Assembly (NCBI GenBank): GCA_028554755.1
Contig: JAPTOF010000005.1
Location: forward strand, 19,256,001-19,320,000
Direction: 5' to 3'
Source: Cordia subcordata
Lineage: Eukaryota; Streptophyta; Magnoliopsida; Boraginales; Cordiaceae
Length of the DNA: 64,000 nt
In this document: one piece after another, positions 49,601-60,689 of the stretch
Position numbering within the stretch: position 1 is the stretch's first letter
Layout of the letters: every line of letters starts with the position of its first letter
Made by a program: the position numbers and the translations under genes
The notes under the pieces: model-generated
Databases searched by the model: none
Seen by the model: the letters and a program-made list of their open reading frames with translations, nothing else
What the model was told of the DNA's origin: nothing

Positions 49601-50995
49601 CCAGCAAGCTTTCATCCCTGCATGCTAATCGGATTGATGAACCTTCACGAAGGTCTACAGATAGACAAAACCGTCCAGAGCAGAGGGAACTGAAGCGGAA
49701 GCTTCAGCGCTTGGTTGATCAGTTACGCGATAGCTTCTGCCGGCAACACGCCCTTGATCTCATTTTCACTGAAGATGGTGGTGTACGATTGGATGCAAAT
49801 ATGTATTTAAGTATGGACGGAAATTCTGCAGAGCCTGAATGGTTCCCATCTCCAATATACCAGGTAACGAGTAACTATGAAAATAGACTAGAAATTCATG
49901 TTATACTTCACTTTTAGCCTTTTAATTCTGTTTGTATATGCTGCAGCATATACAAACACCTTCATGGACTCACCTAAGATTACAGGCTTCTTTATGTAAT
50001 GTAGCTGCTTCTGCTAACTGAAGTACATGTTTTGTCCTCTTTAAGGAACTATTTGAAAAGCTGACGCTGATTGCAAACATCACATCGGAAGTGTTTGTGG
50101 GAAGAGAAAGATTTGCCACAATTCTTTTGATGAGACTTACAGAAACTGTCATCTTATGGCTCTCTGATGATCAAACCTTTTGGGAAGATATTGAAGCAGG
50201 ACCGGTACCACTGGGGCCATTGGGGCTTCAACAGGTTTAGAATTCGTTCATACCCTTTTTGCCTTTGAATATCAAAACCTTTTAATGCTGTCCTCCACTC
50301 ACAGATAATCATTTGCTCATTTTGTTGTGCAATAGCTACTTCTTGGAACCATTTTAGCATAAGCCAGAAGCAGTTAAAGATTCTTATTTTCTCTATCTGA
50401 TTATTGCAGTTCTACCTGGATATGGAGTTTGTGATTCTCTTTGCATCTCAAGGGCGTTATCTATCTCGAAATCTTCACCAAGTTATAAAAACAATAATTG
50501 GTAGAGCCATTGAAGCTGTTGCTGCAACTAATATAGATCCTTACAGGTATGTTTTGAGTTCCAGGTAATCAAATGATTGATTAGCCCGGATGTTGTTTCA
50601 TTGCATCCTTAATAAACTTTGACACCAAAAATCCCCGTGTTTTTTTATACAAAACAGTGAGTCACATTCTTATAAATCATTGGAATTATTAGATCATTCT
50701 GACACCACGGTGTCCAGCATATAACTTTGATAAAACATGAGATACTTTTGCTCTCTTACCCTCTTAACTTGGACACTGTCGTCGAGTATTATTCAGCTAA
50801 AAGATTGGATATTTAAGAACCTTTCTGACATGCAGTGTGCTACCAGAAGATGACTGGTTTGCAGATGTTGCTCAAATAGCAATAAAGATGTTGACTGGAA
50901 AAGCTAACTTTGGGAATGTAGGAGATGGTGGTAGCCCCACAGCATCAGTTTCTGCAAGATCTGTTTCGTCAGTTCATTCTCATGGAAGTAACTAG
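46614..50995 (+). CDS. EXO84B: Exocyst complex subunit EXO84 (EXO84B-like), seven exons
   Basis: Exons: 46614-46766, 47397-47494, 48073-49117, 49357-49863, 50046-50234, 50410-50546, 50836-50995. They give 2289 nt, 762 aa, the expected size for plant EXO84B/C. The exocyst tethers secretory vesicles to the plasma membrane. The N-terminus MDRVSFSSSKGDSADFEAPE...MSLSDRLKAFKSSSFDPEAYV leads into the Vps51/EXO84 coiled-coil region (IRHLCIHLVGLKKASAEEMRKSVYANYSAFIRTSREISDLEGQL, split across exons 2-3). The EXO84 C-terminal helical domain follows in exon 3 (ETWLVQFMENLEVLLAERRVEEALAALNEGE). Exons 4-6 carry AETEAQQIAMLANALLLADEMLPRAASKL, LRDSFCRQHALDLIFTEDGG and FYLDMEFVILFASQGRYLSRNL. Exon 7 ends with a low-complexity Ser/Gly tail ending VHSHGSN. 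All introns are GT-AG and frames join cleanly. The leader has a (GAA)n run just before ATG. It is intact. Confidence 0.95.
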
Positions 50996-52902
50996 CATTG
51001 AGCAGGTAGTTTTTAATCAGTAGATCATTTGATTGCTGATATTCCATATTTTTTTGCTTATGCATGTTATCACCTTACATGTATTTTTGCTTCTCCAGGA
51101 TGCTTTCAGCATCTAGAGTTACATGGTTGATGATGGTTGCTGACGGACATCAGTTACACAAAGATGCTTATGATACCATTATGAGAGATATTGAATGGCG
51201 GTGCTTATCTATATTATTTCGTTATAATATTATAACGTTATGTAAAAGATATAATAGAAGTGAACTGTTCATGCAATTATAATAAAATGATATGGATAGT
51301 TTACCATCATCTAATCTTCTTTATAACGTTGCAAAGTTGGAAGTGAATCCACTTCCAATGGTTGGCGGTTTCATTTTTGGTGTCCTTAAAGAGTTATTTT
51401 CTTGTGGATTGAGTGTGGCCGCATCTTTCTATTCATTCTCGACTAATAGTGTTGAGCAGATTGTACAAGGTGAAAATTGATCAGTGGATAGTTAAATCTC
51501 ATTGCATCACTTTTTCCCACAGTAAAATATACCACCTCGCAATGAAAAGTTAAAAAGGACAATGGTCCTACTCTTCTTTAAGGTTTTCATGATTACTAAG
51601 TTGCCAAAGTCACAAGCAAATGCAAGATCATTATCGAGCTCCAGCTGCACAATATTATGGTCGCACTCCGAAATGTTGTTCAGGTTTCAAAAAGCTTGCA
51701 AAATTGACTCAATTTCAGTCTCACAATTCATTTACACCCATTGAATTTGTATCCTTGCATAACATATATCGTTACTGAAATTAGATTCTTTTGTAACTGT
51801 CATAATGTTATAAAAACAACCTAGTTTGTGAACCCATCAAAACAATCCATCCCTATAACCATTTAACAAATGGAACTAAACCTTATCCTACTTTACTAAA
51901 TATCCAAATCACATTGTGAAACGTTAAATATAATTTTGTATTCTCAATACTGTTGTTTAGTAATACGTAAATACATGTGCTCAACAAATCAAAAATTTAT
52001 TGAGTCTTGATAAATTAAATTTCTCATGGCACTTAAATAATATTAGTAATATTCACAAAGAGATAAAAGTTTAATTTCAAACTTAATAGATATAGATATT
52101 TGTGGGGCTCACTCTATGTCTCAAACTGATGTTTGTCTAAGAATCTTTTTATTTTAGTTGCAGATACACAGCCATGTCTCAGAACTAGTAGTTTCTAGCA
52201 ACATGGAAGTTGTCAGTGCAGCAACAGCAAACCAGAGACCAAAAAAAATGGTCAAAGTTTCTTCTTGAACTGTGTACTTTAATGATTTTATACCCTTTTA
52301 ACAACTTCGGTTGGTACATCCTCAACGATAAAATGGAGTGGTCAACTCGCCATCTTTTACAATAAAACGTTACTACACGAACCTACGCCTTCCTACCACA
52401 TACATTACTTATGTTGTGTTTGTTATGCTTATTTGAAATCTCAAATCTGAAATACATATAACGTTAATGTTTATACTAACTTGGAAGTATCACAGGCATG
52501 TGTTTTGGCACATCTGCACACTCCAAAGGAGCAGAGGATTAATTTAATCATTTGGAAGAAGGCAAACAAAATGGAAGAAAGAGACTAAAATCTTGGAAAA
52601 AGAGATCACAGAGACCCTAAAATATATTTGTTACTTAAATCTGTTTTTACTTTCATTTGTTTAATGTGAAGTTCCCTAGAGATACGAAGACCATCATAAT
52701 TAGACATAATAATGCTTTTCAGCAACACAATCTGTAAAGGGCAAAAAAAGGCTCTAAAGAGAGGTACTATTAAGACTTTTTGACTGACATGGTCTTTATC
52801 TATTGCATGTTTAATAATCTCTAGGTCACTATTACAGGTAAAAAAACAACAGAAGTAAACTTACTGTTAGCAACAGAAAAATTGGCCACTAGACGATGAA
52901 AG
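50996..52902. other. 3' flank of EXO84 and intergenic, no gene seen
   Basis: The first few hundred bases are probable 3' UTR (a spliced UTR is possible: tttgcttctccag at about 51086-51098). Short open frames at 51292-51480 and 51562-51744 are unrecognised. The rest is AT-rich, ending in the LRR gene promoter. Confidence 0.4.
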
Positions 52903-54837
52903 ATGAGTTATCAGGTGGCATGGATTCTTGCAGTGATAATGCTCATAACTACTGGGGAAAGCAAGAAAAGTAATGGTGGACCATGTCATCCCCATGACCT
53001 TAATGGTCTAAGAGATTTGAAGGCTGGGATTAGCTCTGACACTTCCGGTCGGCTAGAGAAGTGGCTTGGCCATGGCTGCTGCACCTGGGAGGGCATTTCC
53101 TGCGACAACAGAACCGGTAGAGTAATAGAGATCAATCTTCCCGGATTCATCACTGTAGATGATGTTCCTCTGCCAACGAGCATGAGCGGTTCACTTTCTC
53201 CTTCCATCACCCTGTTAAACTACCTGGAAGTCATCAACCTTGGCGAACTCATTGGCGTAACAGGACAGATTCCACCATCGATCGGGGTTCGCCTTCCACG
53301 GCTCAGAAAGCTTTACATGTTTGGCAATAATCTTAATGGTCCATTACCAAAGAGTGTAGGTAAGCTATCTAAACTTGAAGAAATGTATCTGCAGGATAAC
53401 AATTTATCTGGCTTGCTCCCTTCAAGCCTTGGAAATCTTAGATGTCTCAAGAGACTGGATCTACATTCAAATCAACTCTCAGGTGCAATTCCTGACTCCA
53501 TTACAAATCTGAGAAATTTGGAGAGTTTAGGCCTCCAGAACAATTTTCTTACTGGAAATATACCCGGAAATTTTGGTAAACTACGAGCCCTTAGGGAGCT
53601 TGATCTGTCAAACAATTCGCTAAGTGGAAGAATTCCCCCCTCTATAACTCAGTTCAATCTCATTTCAGTGCTCTACTTAGATACCAACCACCTTGAGGGA
53701 GAAATACCATTTCCTTCAAGCTCCAGCCAAATGTCTTCCCTAGGCTTTCTAAGACTGCAGAACAATCGGCTTACTGGGAAAATTCCTTCATCTTTTGGGG
53801 ACCTAATCTCCCTTCAAAGAGTTTCTCTAGGAAATAATCAGCTTGAGGGGCCTTTTCCTTCCAGTTTGGGCAATTTAACATCTTTGACTGAGCTTTATCT
53901 TAGTGGCAACAGATTATCCGGTCAAATACCCCCCTCAATTGGCCAGCTCTCTCAACTTCTAGTTTTTAGTATTTCTGGCAACATGGTCCAAGGACCATTA
54001 CCTCATGAAATGTCCTCACTCATAAATCTTCAAACACTTGACCTGTCATTCAACCATTTAAACTTCTCCTCCATTCCCAAGTGGATCTTTGAGTTGCCAT
54101 CATTGTCTAAGATTTATTTGGCTGGATGTGGTATTCGAGGAGAGGTTGCAGAATACATACAATCAGCTTCCAGTTCATTACAGGAGCTGGACTTATCAAG
54201 CAACCATCTTAGTGGAGCAATACCTGCATGGCTTGGCAGCTTACCTCAGCTCTACCTTCTAAATCTCTCAGTTAACTCCCTTGTTTCCACAGTCCCGAAC
54301 AGAATGACAAACTTACAGAACTTAGCTGTACTAGACCTCCACTCAAACAAGCTAGAAGGTTTAATAAATTGGGCTTTTCAAATGGGAAGCAGATTTGAAG
54401 GTGGATCATTGACATATATTGACCTTTCTCAAAATAGGTTCACCAGTGGAATTGAGGAACTCGGCATGGGAGGACAACAGGGAATTCTGTACCTTAATTT
54501 GTCAGATAACTTCCTAAAAGGCAGTATACCAACTTCTGTCGGGAAACTGGGGTTGATGCACAGCTTGGATTTGAGCTACAACGAGTTACACTCAGAGTTA
54601 ACTGCATCACTTGGGAATCTGAGCTCCTTGGAGAGGCTGAAGCTGCAGAATAATCAGTTCACAGGAAGAATACCAGATGAATTTTTGAACTTGAAAGAAC
54701 TGAAAGAGTTGGACCTGTCGAATAATCTACTTGTGGGAAAAATACCTTCTGGAAATCCCCTAATAAATTTTCCAGAGAGCACTTACTCAGGAAACAAAGG
54801 TCTTTGTGGAAGACCCCTTGCTCCCTGTAGGCATTGA
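52903..54837 (+). CDS. Secreted leucine-rich-repeat protein without kinase (LRR-only, receptor-like ectodomain)
   Basis: Single exon, 644 aa. Residues 1-20 form a signal peptide (VAWILAVIMLITTGES). An LRRNT_2 cap follows (PCHPHDLNGLRDLKAGISSDTSG...WLGHGCCTWEGISCD) with paired cysteines. About 20 plant-type LRRs (LxxLxLxxNxLxGxIP) span roughly residues 95-620, e.g. LEEMYLQDNNLSGLLPSSLG and LRELDLSNNSLSGRIPPSI. Near residues 400-440 is a less regular island (IPKWIFELPSLSKIYLAGCG). The protein ends with the cap GNKGLCGRPLAPCRH and a stop. There is no transmembrane helix and no kinase. The family is LRR-only apoplastic proteins of the DRT100/PGIP-like kind; ligand unknown. An upstream out-of-frame ATG (52894) precedes the chosen start by 9 nt and would yield only a short peptide. 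It appears intact. Confidence 0.9.
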   Translation: MSYQVAWILAVIMLITTGESKKSNGGPCHPHDLNGLRDLKAGISSDTSGRLEKWLGHGCCTWEGISCDNRTGRVIEINLPGFITVDDVPLPTSMSGSLSPSITLLNYLEVINLGELIGVTGQIPPSIGVRLPRLRKLYMFGNNLNGPLPKSVGKLSKLEEMYLQDNNLSGLLPSSLGNLRCLKRLDLHSNQLSGAIPDSITNLRNLESLGLQNNFLTGNIPGNFGKLRALRELDLSNNSLSGRIPPSITQFNLISVLYLDTNHLEGEIPFPSSSSQMSSLGFLRLQNNRLTGKIPSSFGDLISLQRVSLGNNQLEGPFPSSLGNLTSLTELYLSGNRLSGQIPPSIGQLSQLLVFSISGNMVQGPLPHEMSSLINLQTLDLSFNHLNFSSIPKWIFELPSLSKIYLAGCGIRGEVAEYIQSASSSLQELDLSSNHLSGAIPAWLGSLPQLYLLNLSVNSLVSTVPNRMTNLQNLAVLDLHSNKLEGLINWAFQMGSRFEGGSLTYIDLSQNRFTSGIEELGMGGQQGILYLNLSDNFLKGSIPTSVGKLGLMHSLDLSYNELHSELTASLGNLSSLERLKLQNNQFTGRIPDEFLNLKELKELDLSNNLLVGKIPSGNPLINFPESTYSGNKGLCGRPLAPCRH

Positions 54838-56980
54838 ACATCAAGTTCTGCAAATTTCCTAAAACGGTAGCATAAAGTGAATGTAATTGCTGGTCAATTT
54901 TTGTAACTTTTACTCAGATAAACAATTAAATTTCAAGTATGCCAACAGCCTCATTATCATCAGAATCAGATGGACAAGTGCAATGCTTATATACATTAAA
55001 CAATTGCTCCACCTCAGAATGTTAGTAAAGAAATTAATGAGAAAAAAATCCACTCTTTCTCCAAAAAGTTGCAGGTTTCAAGTGAATTCAGCAGCAGAGG
55101 AGAACATATCAAAAGATCAGAATTATCTGTTACAGACTTGCAACTGCATTTTGTCTCCCATAACGTACGTAATAAATTCTAGAGGAAGCATAAAACTCCA
55201 TCTAGAGAGAGATACTCACAAGTCACAGCCAATTATTTATGTGTGAATTACGGACAAGCAAGAGTGGACATGAATCTCAAACGACAAAAGAGTGGAAGAC
55301 AGAGGAATATGCCAAGTGATTTTAGAAAGAAGATTTCCTTTCTCTTTCTACTTGATCTCTGCATTGTTTATCCACTTATTCAAAGGGATCGTGATTCAAC
55401 ACTAGTTGCTGATAGTTCAAACAATCAATTTTGTTTAAAAAATAGAAAACTGAGCTAGTGATAGTATACTTGCCTGGATTTTAAGGCCAAAATCCAGGAC
55501 CCAGAGATTCAGCATACCTAGGAATGCTTCAAGCCCCTTCCCGGATTTTAGATCTCATTCAAAACGTAATAATATTATGAAGAAATCTTCACTCCCTTTC
55601 TTGAGACGGAAGATCATATGATTGTCTTCGTCGTTGGTCGTGGGGTCGGTAAGCATGTCATGAAGCTTGTTATCAGGAAATCCCCCACGCAAATCTCAGA
55701 AATTGGCAGTATTATATGTCCATCTGTCACTTACAAGGCCTAACTTGGACAAAATTTAGCAAAGGTCCCGAGTTCAAACTTATACCATACATCAAGAAAT
55801 CTCCCATGTTTCAAAACTGGGTGTATCAAAAGCTGAAGGTTCACGCAATAGTGAAGAGTGCATAACTTGGGTTAGAGTTGGTTCAGAACTCTGTGTACCA
55901 AGCTGTTGAAGCTTCACTCAATCAAGTTAGGTAAGTTTTCTCTTCTCCCGCGAGCACAATTGGACATGTTAGGTATTACTTAATAAAGGGAAATCTCAGA
56001 TTTTGTAAGCAGAAAAAGAAAATGACCTATACAGATATGATGTTAATTTCGAGAAGAACATCACCATACATCACCAGCTTACGCTTCTATAATCTATACC
56101 ATAGAACTTTTATCATATATAAGAGAAATTTGATATTCAATATATGAATCTTTCTACAATATGAAGGATAGATGAAGAGATAACAGAAAACATCACTCTT
56201 TCAAGCAATAGGACACTGATATTTCTAGAGATTCACATTTAAAAGTAGCCGAAGGTTGGCAAAAAGATTTATTACAGACAAATGAACTCAAATTTTAACT
56301 TTGAGGAGGAGAATAGTTTTCTTTATTATTCTAAAGAAAAAGCCCCTAAAAGTTTGGCTATTATCTTGATTCTCTGGTTTAGCTTTTCTAAAGCATGAGT
56401 GCAAGTATCAAACAGCAAAGGATAGGAGATCAATTTGAGACACCTATGAACTAAGATGCATATAAAACCAAACCAACCCAAAAGCCTGATCCCATAAGAT
56501 AGGGTCAGATATATGGATCTGGTGATGCCACACATTATGGACTAATATGCATCTAGAAGAAAAATCATTCCTTGTGAAAACATGATCCTTGTGCATGCAA
56601 AAGCCAGGAAATTTTGAGCATGCCAAATCTCAAACAGAACTAGTAACAATTTCAGCTCACATATATCAATTCTGCAATCAGCAGATCGAAGTATACAAGA
56701 ATACAGAACACATACTAGTGATTTTTGTGTCTAAAATGATGTCGACAGGTGCTGAAAGATGTGAAAAAGATCCACCATCAGTACCGCTAGTTGCTACTTT
56801 CTAATTCTGCGAAACTTTGATGGATGACCGGTTTGCATTACAGAAAAAGTAGAAGGCAATACTATTTACAGAAAAGATTTCAAGTTATAACACCTTCAGG
56901 CTTCAATGCTTGAGAAAAGTGAGATCTGTGGATTTATATGCAACAGAAACGAAGAAGAAGCTCCAGATGACATGTTATTA
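54838..56980. other. Intergenic, no gene recognised
   Basis: 3' flank of the LRR gene, then unique sequence. Frames 54887-55246 and 55243-55458 have no recognisable family. 55480-55900 has higher GC than its surroundings but no readable domain. About 56860-56980 is the 3' UTR of the minus-strand gene to the right. Confidence 0.4.
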
Positions 56981-57521
56981 CTATACTGGCTGAGGCCGGC
57001 CATAGGAAGTTCCGCTCTGGTTAAGTCCATTACCACTTGATTGGAAGTAGGCAACAGCTGCCCAAATCACGCGTAACATTAGAATTACCACAAATACAGT
57101 GCCCCCAAGTGTGCATACCACCTAGGAAAAGACAAGAATCCGTCACCATGTTGTAATCTGGACTGAATCAAACTAACAGGGTGTTTGGCTTTGCTTATTT
57201 ATGAGCTTATAAGCACCTAGAAAAAAGCATCCTCTCACATGTCTTTTACTGTTTGCTGCTTATAAGCTCCAATAAGCACTGCCAAACACCTTCTAAGTCA
57301 TACTTAGCACATTGACAACTTAATAGCAGGCATCAAGTATATTGAAAGTGCCATCGTTCTGAAGACGTATACTACTTCAGACGATGCATGACTACATCTT
57401 TATGTCTCGTTCCTATTTTTTTTTTTCAGCACATGTCTATGCACATGTGTGAATACTGGGACAAAGTGAAAGACAATGGGTATAAAATTTGTTTGTCTCT
57501 TGACATCACAACAAATCATAT

Positions 57522-57557
<36 letters not shown>

Positions 57558-60496
57558 TGGTCATTTTTTTCATTGATACCTCAAGAAGTGCCTTCAGAAC
57601 CGAAAGTGAAGCCAAAAGCAACACCCCATCAACTGCAAAAGACACCTGTGTCCAATGCAACATTACATATGGAAGATAAATAGAAAGTTAGGGGTGCAAA
57701 AGCATAAGCGTATCAATATACAATAGCATACGAGATTGTTATCTTTCTCTTATGTCTTTCAAAATTTTCTCCTGGATGGTAAGTAGTCTGACACATTTAA
57801 CAGGAGAGAACACTGCATCATGCTCCAAGCACAAGGGTTAGGACATTCTTACAAGTAATAATGCATGGGAAGTGTAAGGAATCAGAGAAGCTGGTTTGAC
57901 CTTGATTAACAATGATGAGAGCTACTTAATCAGAAAGAATAACAGGTAATATAACAGTAAGAACACAAAAGAATAAGTTACAGTAGTAAATTGGATTGGA
58001 CATATTCAATTTAAGGATATGAATTCATCTGAGGTTCCGTTAAGCTCACTGTTTCTCAATATCAAAGCATCTTCAATTTGGCATGAGATGATGGCATCTT
58101 AAATGAATTGAACAAAATGCAAAAGTTCTGCCATCTAGCAGCAATAGTGATGCTACTGCTAATAGGAACTGTTCTAATTCATAAGAAGATCCTTTATAGC
58201 AATGCACCATTTCTAGCCCACTATTGGCCAAAAAGGAATAACCAGAAAGAGGATTACAAGTATCTCTTTCCTTTCCACGAAAAGAAAGAGAAGCACATAA
58301 ATATGATTTTTCCTATTTGGCCAGCTCATTTCAGCACAATATATATGAGAATGCAGAAACGGACTTTAGAGTTAAAATTTGACATTATCATTTCTTCATA
58401 ATACCAAGACCTACTCCTTGCCCATACAGTCTGAACCAAACCACAAGCAATTAGATGCATGGCATAGCCATGATGTCTGGTAAAATATTCCCAAAGAAGA
58501 CAAAAAAGGAATAAAAAGTGAGCTGTGAACTATGTCAGATTTGATTTTCAGTTGTACAATTCTCTGGCAGTTAGAAATATCAATAAAGTAGAAATAACAC
58601 AACCAGAAGAGCAGATTAAATTTCCTAAGTAAGACCTTCTTTGAACTATTGCATAGTTTCTGAAAATAGCACTGCCATGGAACCTTTCTTTTTCTATCTT
58701 TCATTCTTTCTTTTTTCTCCTAAAACAATATCTTGGCATCCTCCAATGCTACAGATGAATGTCAATCCAATTTCACTTTCATCTCAACAAAAATCATTAT
58801 GATCTCCCTTATAGGTGACTTCACAATGAATAGCATGGCCAGATTTCAGCCTCAAATGATATCAATAAACAAGAGAAGTGATATGAGTCATATGACTAAC
58901 AAACAGATAGTCCACATGTGATTAATATATGGAACTATTCATACTTTTGTGAACATATACTAAATAATTGGTTTCCAGAAACATAAGGAGATAGGCCTGA
59001 GAGCTGTTACAAGCTGGGGTGAGATGACATCAGGCAAAACAGAATGTGAAGCCTTCCTGGCACGCCGGGAGACTTTCTTGAAAATGCTTCCAAGAAACCT
59101 TAATAGCAAATCAATACTGCTCTCTGTATCATCTTCTTCATCACTCTCATCCTCCATCAGCTCATCATTTCCTTCGAAAAATGCTTCATTTATATCATTT
59201 GCTTCATCACCAAATGCACCACTAAACTGCACCAAACACAATCCCTCATACAAATAAATAAACAAATAAACATAGATTGAAAAAGAAAAAACACAAAAAC
59301 AGTAAACTTCCCAAAGCAAAGGCAAAATTTACTATCTTTGATATATCCATTATGTAAATTATACCTGCAGTTATATAGATAGTTAAATCTGCCAGAAAGT
59401 CACAAGTTCCAATCTGTACTAATTACGAAAACTGAACTGCAAGAAACACCTCCGCCCCGCCCCGCCCCGCCCCCAAACCCCCGCAACAACAGCACCACAA
59501 AATAAATGAATGAACAAAATAAAAATAGAAAAAGAAATCACAAAATCCAAAACCCACAGTAGAAAAGCAAAACTTTCAAGCTTTGATACTCATTGAGTGG
59601 ATTATACCTGTAGTTAATGTAGATAATTACATAAATATGGGAAAGTCAGAATCTTTTTCTACAGCTAAAATGTAAAGGCAACAATCTTTACTAGTAAACA
59701 AAATGTGGTCTGGTTAATACAACCGGGCAGAGGTAGCATAAAAGTTACAATCTTTACTAATCATCAGAACATGTCATCTCATTCAACGCCAACACACTTA
59801 GCAAGAAAGTTACAATCTTTATCATCGTCAGATTCATATAACCAACACACTTAGCAAGAAAGTTACAATCTTCACTAATCAACAGAACATGTCATCTCAT
59901 TCAGTATTCATCCACTTAGCATGAAAGTATAATTTTTCTTATTGACAGATTCATATATGCGACCCATCCCAGTTAATTAGATAAAAAGACTAAAACTTCA
60001 TCATACAAAAACTCATGTACACCAATGAAGCATCCATCTCCACCCAACAAAATGAAAAAGAATAACCACCAAGAACAGAAGAGTAACATGAACAAGAGTA
60101 ACAACAAAAAAGTTACAATCTTTACTAAGTCAAGAGAACATGTCATCTAATTCATATACACACCCACTTAGCATAAAGGTAAGATTTTTATTATCATCAT
60201 AGAAAAACTTATGTACGCCAATGAATCATCGCTCTTCACCCAACAAAAAAAAAAAAAAATAGATGCTACAAACAACACAGAGGTAAAAGAGGAAAAAGGT
60301 ACAATATTTCTCAGTAGCACAATTGTAAATGTATTTATGGTCTAATAGTTACCTTGGCATGGCAAGTGATTAATTTGGGGTAAGCAATGTGAGGTTGATG
60401 AACTGATGAGAAATGGAAAGCATGGTGATGCAAATATGGTGTTAGAGGGTGGCGAGTGATGAACACTGGTGATGATGTTATGGCAGCTAAGGCCAT
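56981..60496 (-). CDS. Plastid-targeted-looking membrane protein, SHORT HYPOCOTYL IN WHITE LIGHT 1-like (four exons)
   Basis: Exons on the minus strand: 60496-60353, 59226-59011, 57645-57580, 57121-56981. All splices are phase 0 GT-AG, giving 188 aa. Exon 1 (48 aa; MALAAITSSPVFITRHPL...KLITCHAK) is Ser/Thr/His-rich with few acids, like a chloroplast transit peptide. Exon 2 (72 aa) is very acidic (FFEGNDELMEDESDEEDDTESS) and then basic (IFKKVSRRARKASHSVLPDVISPQL). Exons 3-4 encode two hydrophobic segments (VSFAVDGVLLLASLSVLKALLE and VVCTLGGTVFVVILMLRVIWAAVAYF) and a polar tail. The acidic plus Ser/Arg/Asp-rich middle and the following hydrophobic block match my memory of SHW1, a negative regulator of seedling photomorphogenesis. 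That name rests on recall and needs a search. It appears intact. Intron 1 is 1126 bp and repeat-rich; intron 2 is 1365 bp. Confidence 0.8.
57179..57293. mobile_element. 115-bp MITE (gggtgtttggctttgcttatt family) in intron
   Basis: The left end gggtgtttggctttgcttat and the reversed right end gaaggtgtttggcagtgctt match. The interior has cttataagcacc/gcttataagctcc. It lies in intron 3 of the minus-strand gene. Confidence 0.75.
57525..57556. repeat. (TA)n microsatellite in intron
   Basis: About 15 TA units lie close to the exon-3 donor of the minus-strand gene. Confidence 0.85.
59450..60190. repeat. Repeat-rich intron 1: ccccgcc run and degenerate ~60-80-bp tandem repeats
   Basis: cgccccgccccgccccgcc occurs at about 59455-59473, a GC island in AT-rich DNA. 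From about 59690 to 60190, phrases aaagttacaatctttactaa, agaacatgtcatctcattca and cacttagcaagaaagt recur at about 59745, 59797, 59846, 59900 and 60108, forming a degenerate tandem array. Confidence 0.75.
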
Positions 60497-60601
60497 GAGT
60501 GGAATGCTTGTGGGGTTGTGATGAGGTTAGCAAGAGAGTCAAAAAGAGCTGTAAGTGATAAGCTATGAACTAAAAGTGCTTAAACAAAAGAATTTTACGT
60601 C

Positions 60602-60684
60602 TGCTGGCTGTGGGGTTCGAACCCACGCGCACTTATGTGCAGAAGATCTTAAGTCTTCCCCCTTAACCTCTCGGGCAAACCAGC
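60602..60684 (-). tRNA. tRNA-Leu (anticodon UAA)
   Basis: The 83-nt gene on the minus strand starts GCTGGTTTGCCCGAGAGGTT and has the long variable arm of a type-II tRNA (tctgcacataagtgcgc). The anticodon stem/loop AAGACTTAAGATCTT has anticodon TAA, and the T-arm is GGGTTCGAACCCC. The acceptor stem GCTGG...CCAGC pairs and the discriminator is A. A-box and B-box are intact. A TTTT tract about 15 nt downstream (minus strand) can end Pol III transcription. There is no intron, and CCA is not encoded, as expected for a nuclear gene. It lies 105 bp upstream of the SHW1-like ATG on the same strand. Confidence 0.96.
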
Positions 60685-60689
60685 TCACG

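Noticed and set aside
51292..51744. Two short frames downstream of EXO84
   Set aside because: There is no homology I recognise and no splice or start context; more likely UTR or intergenic sequence.
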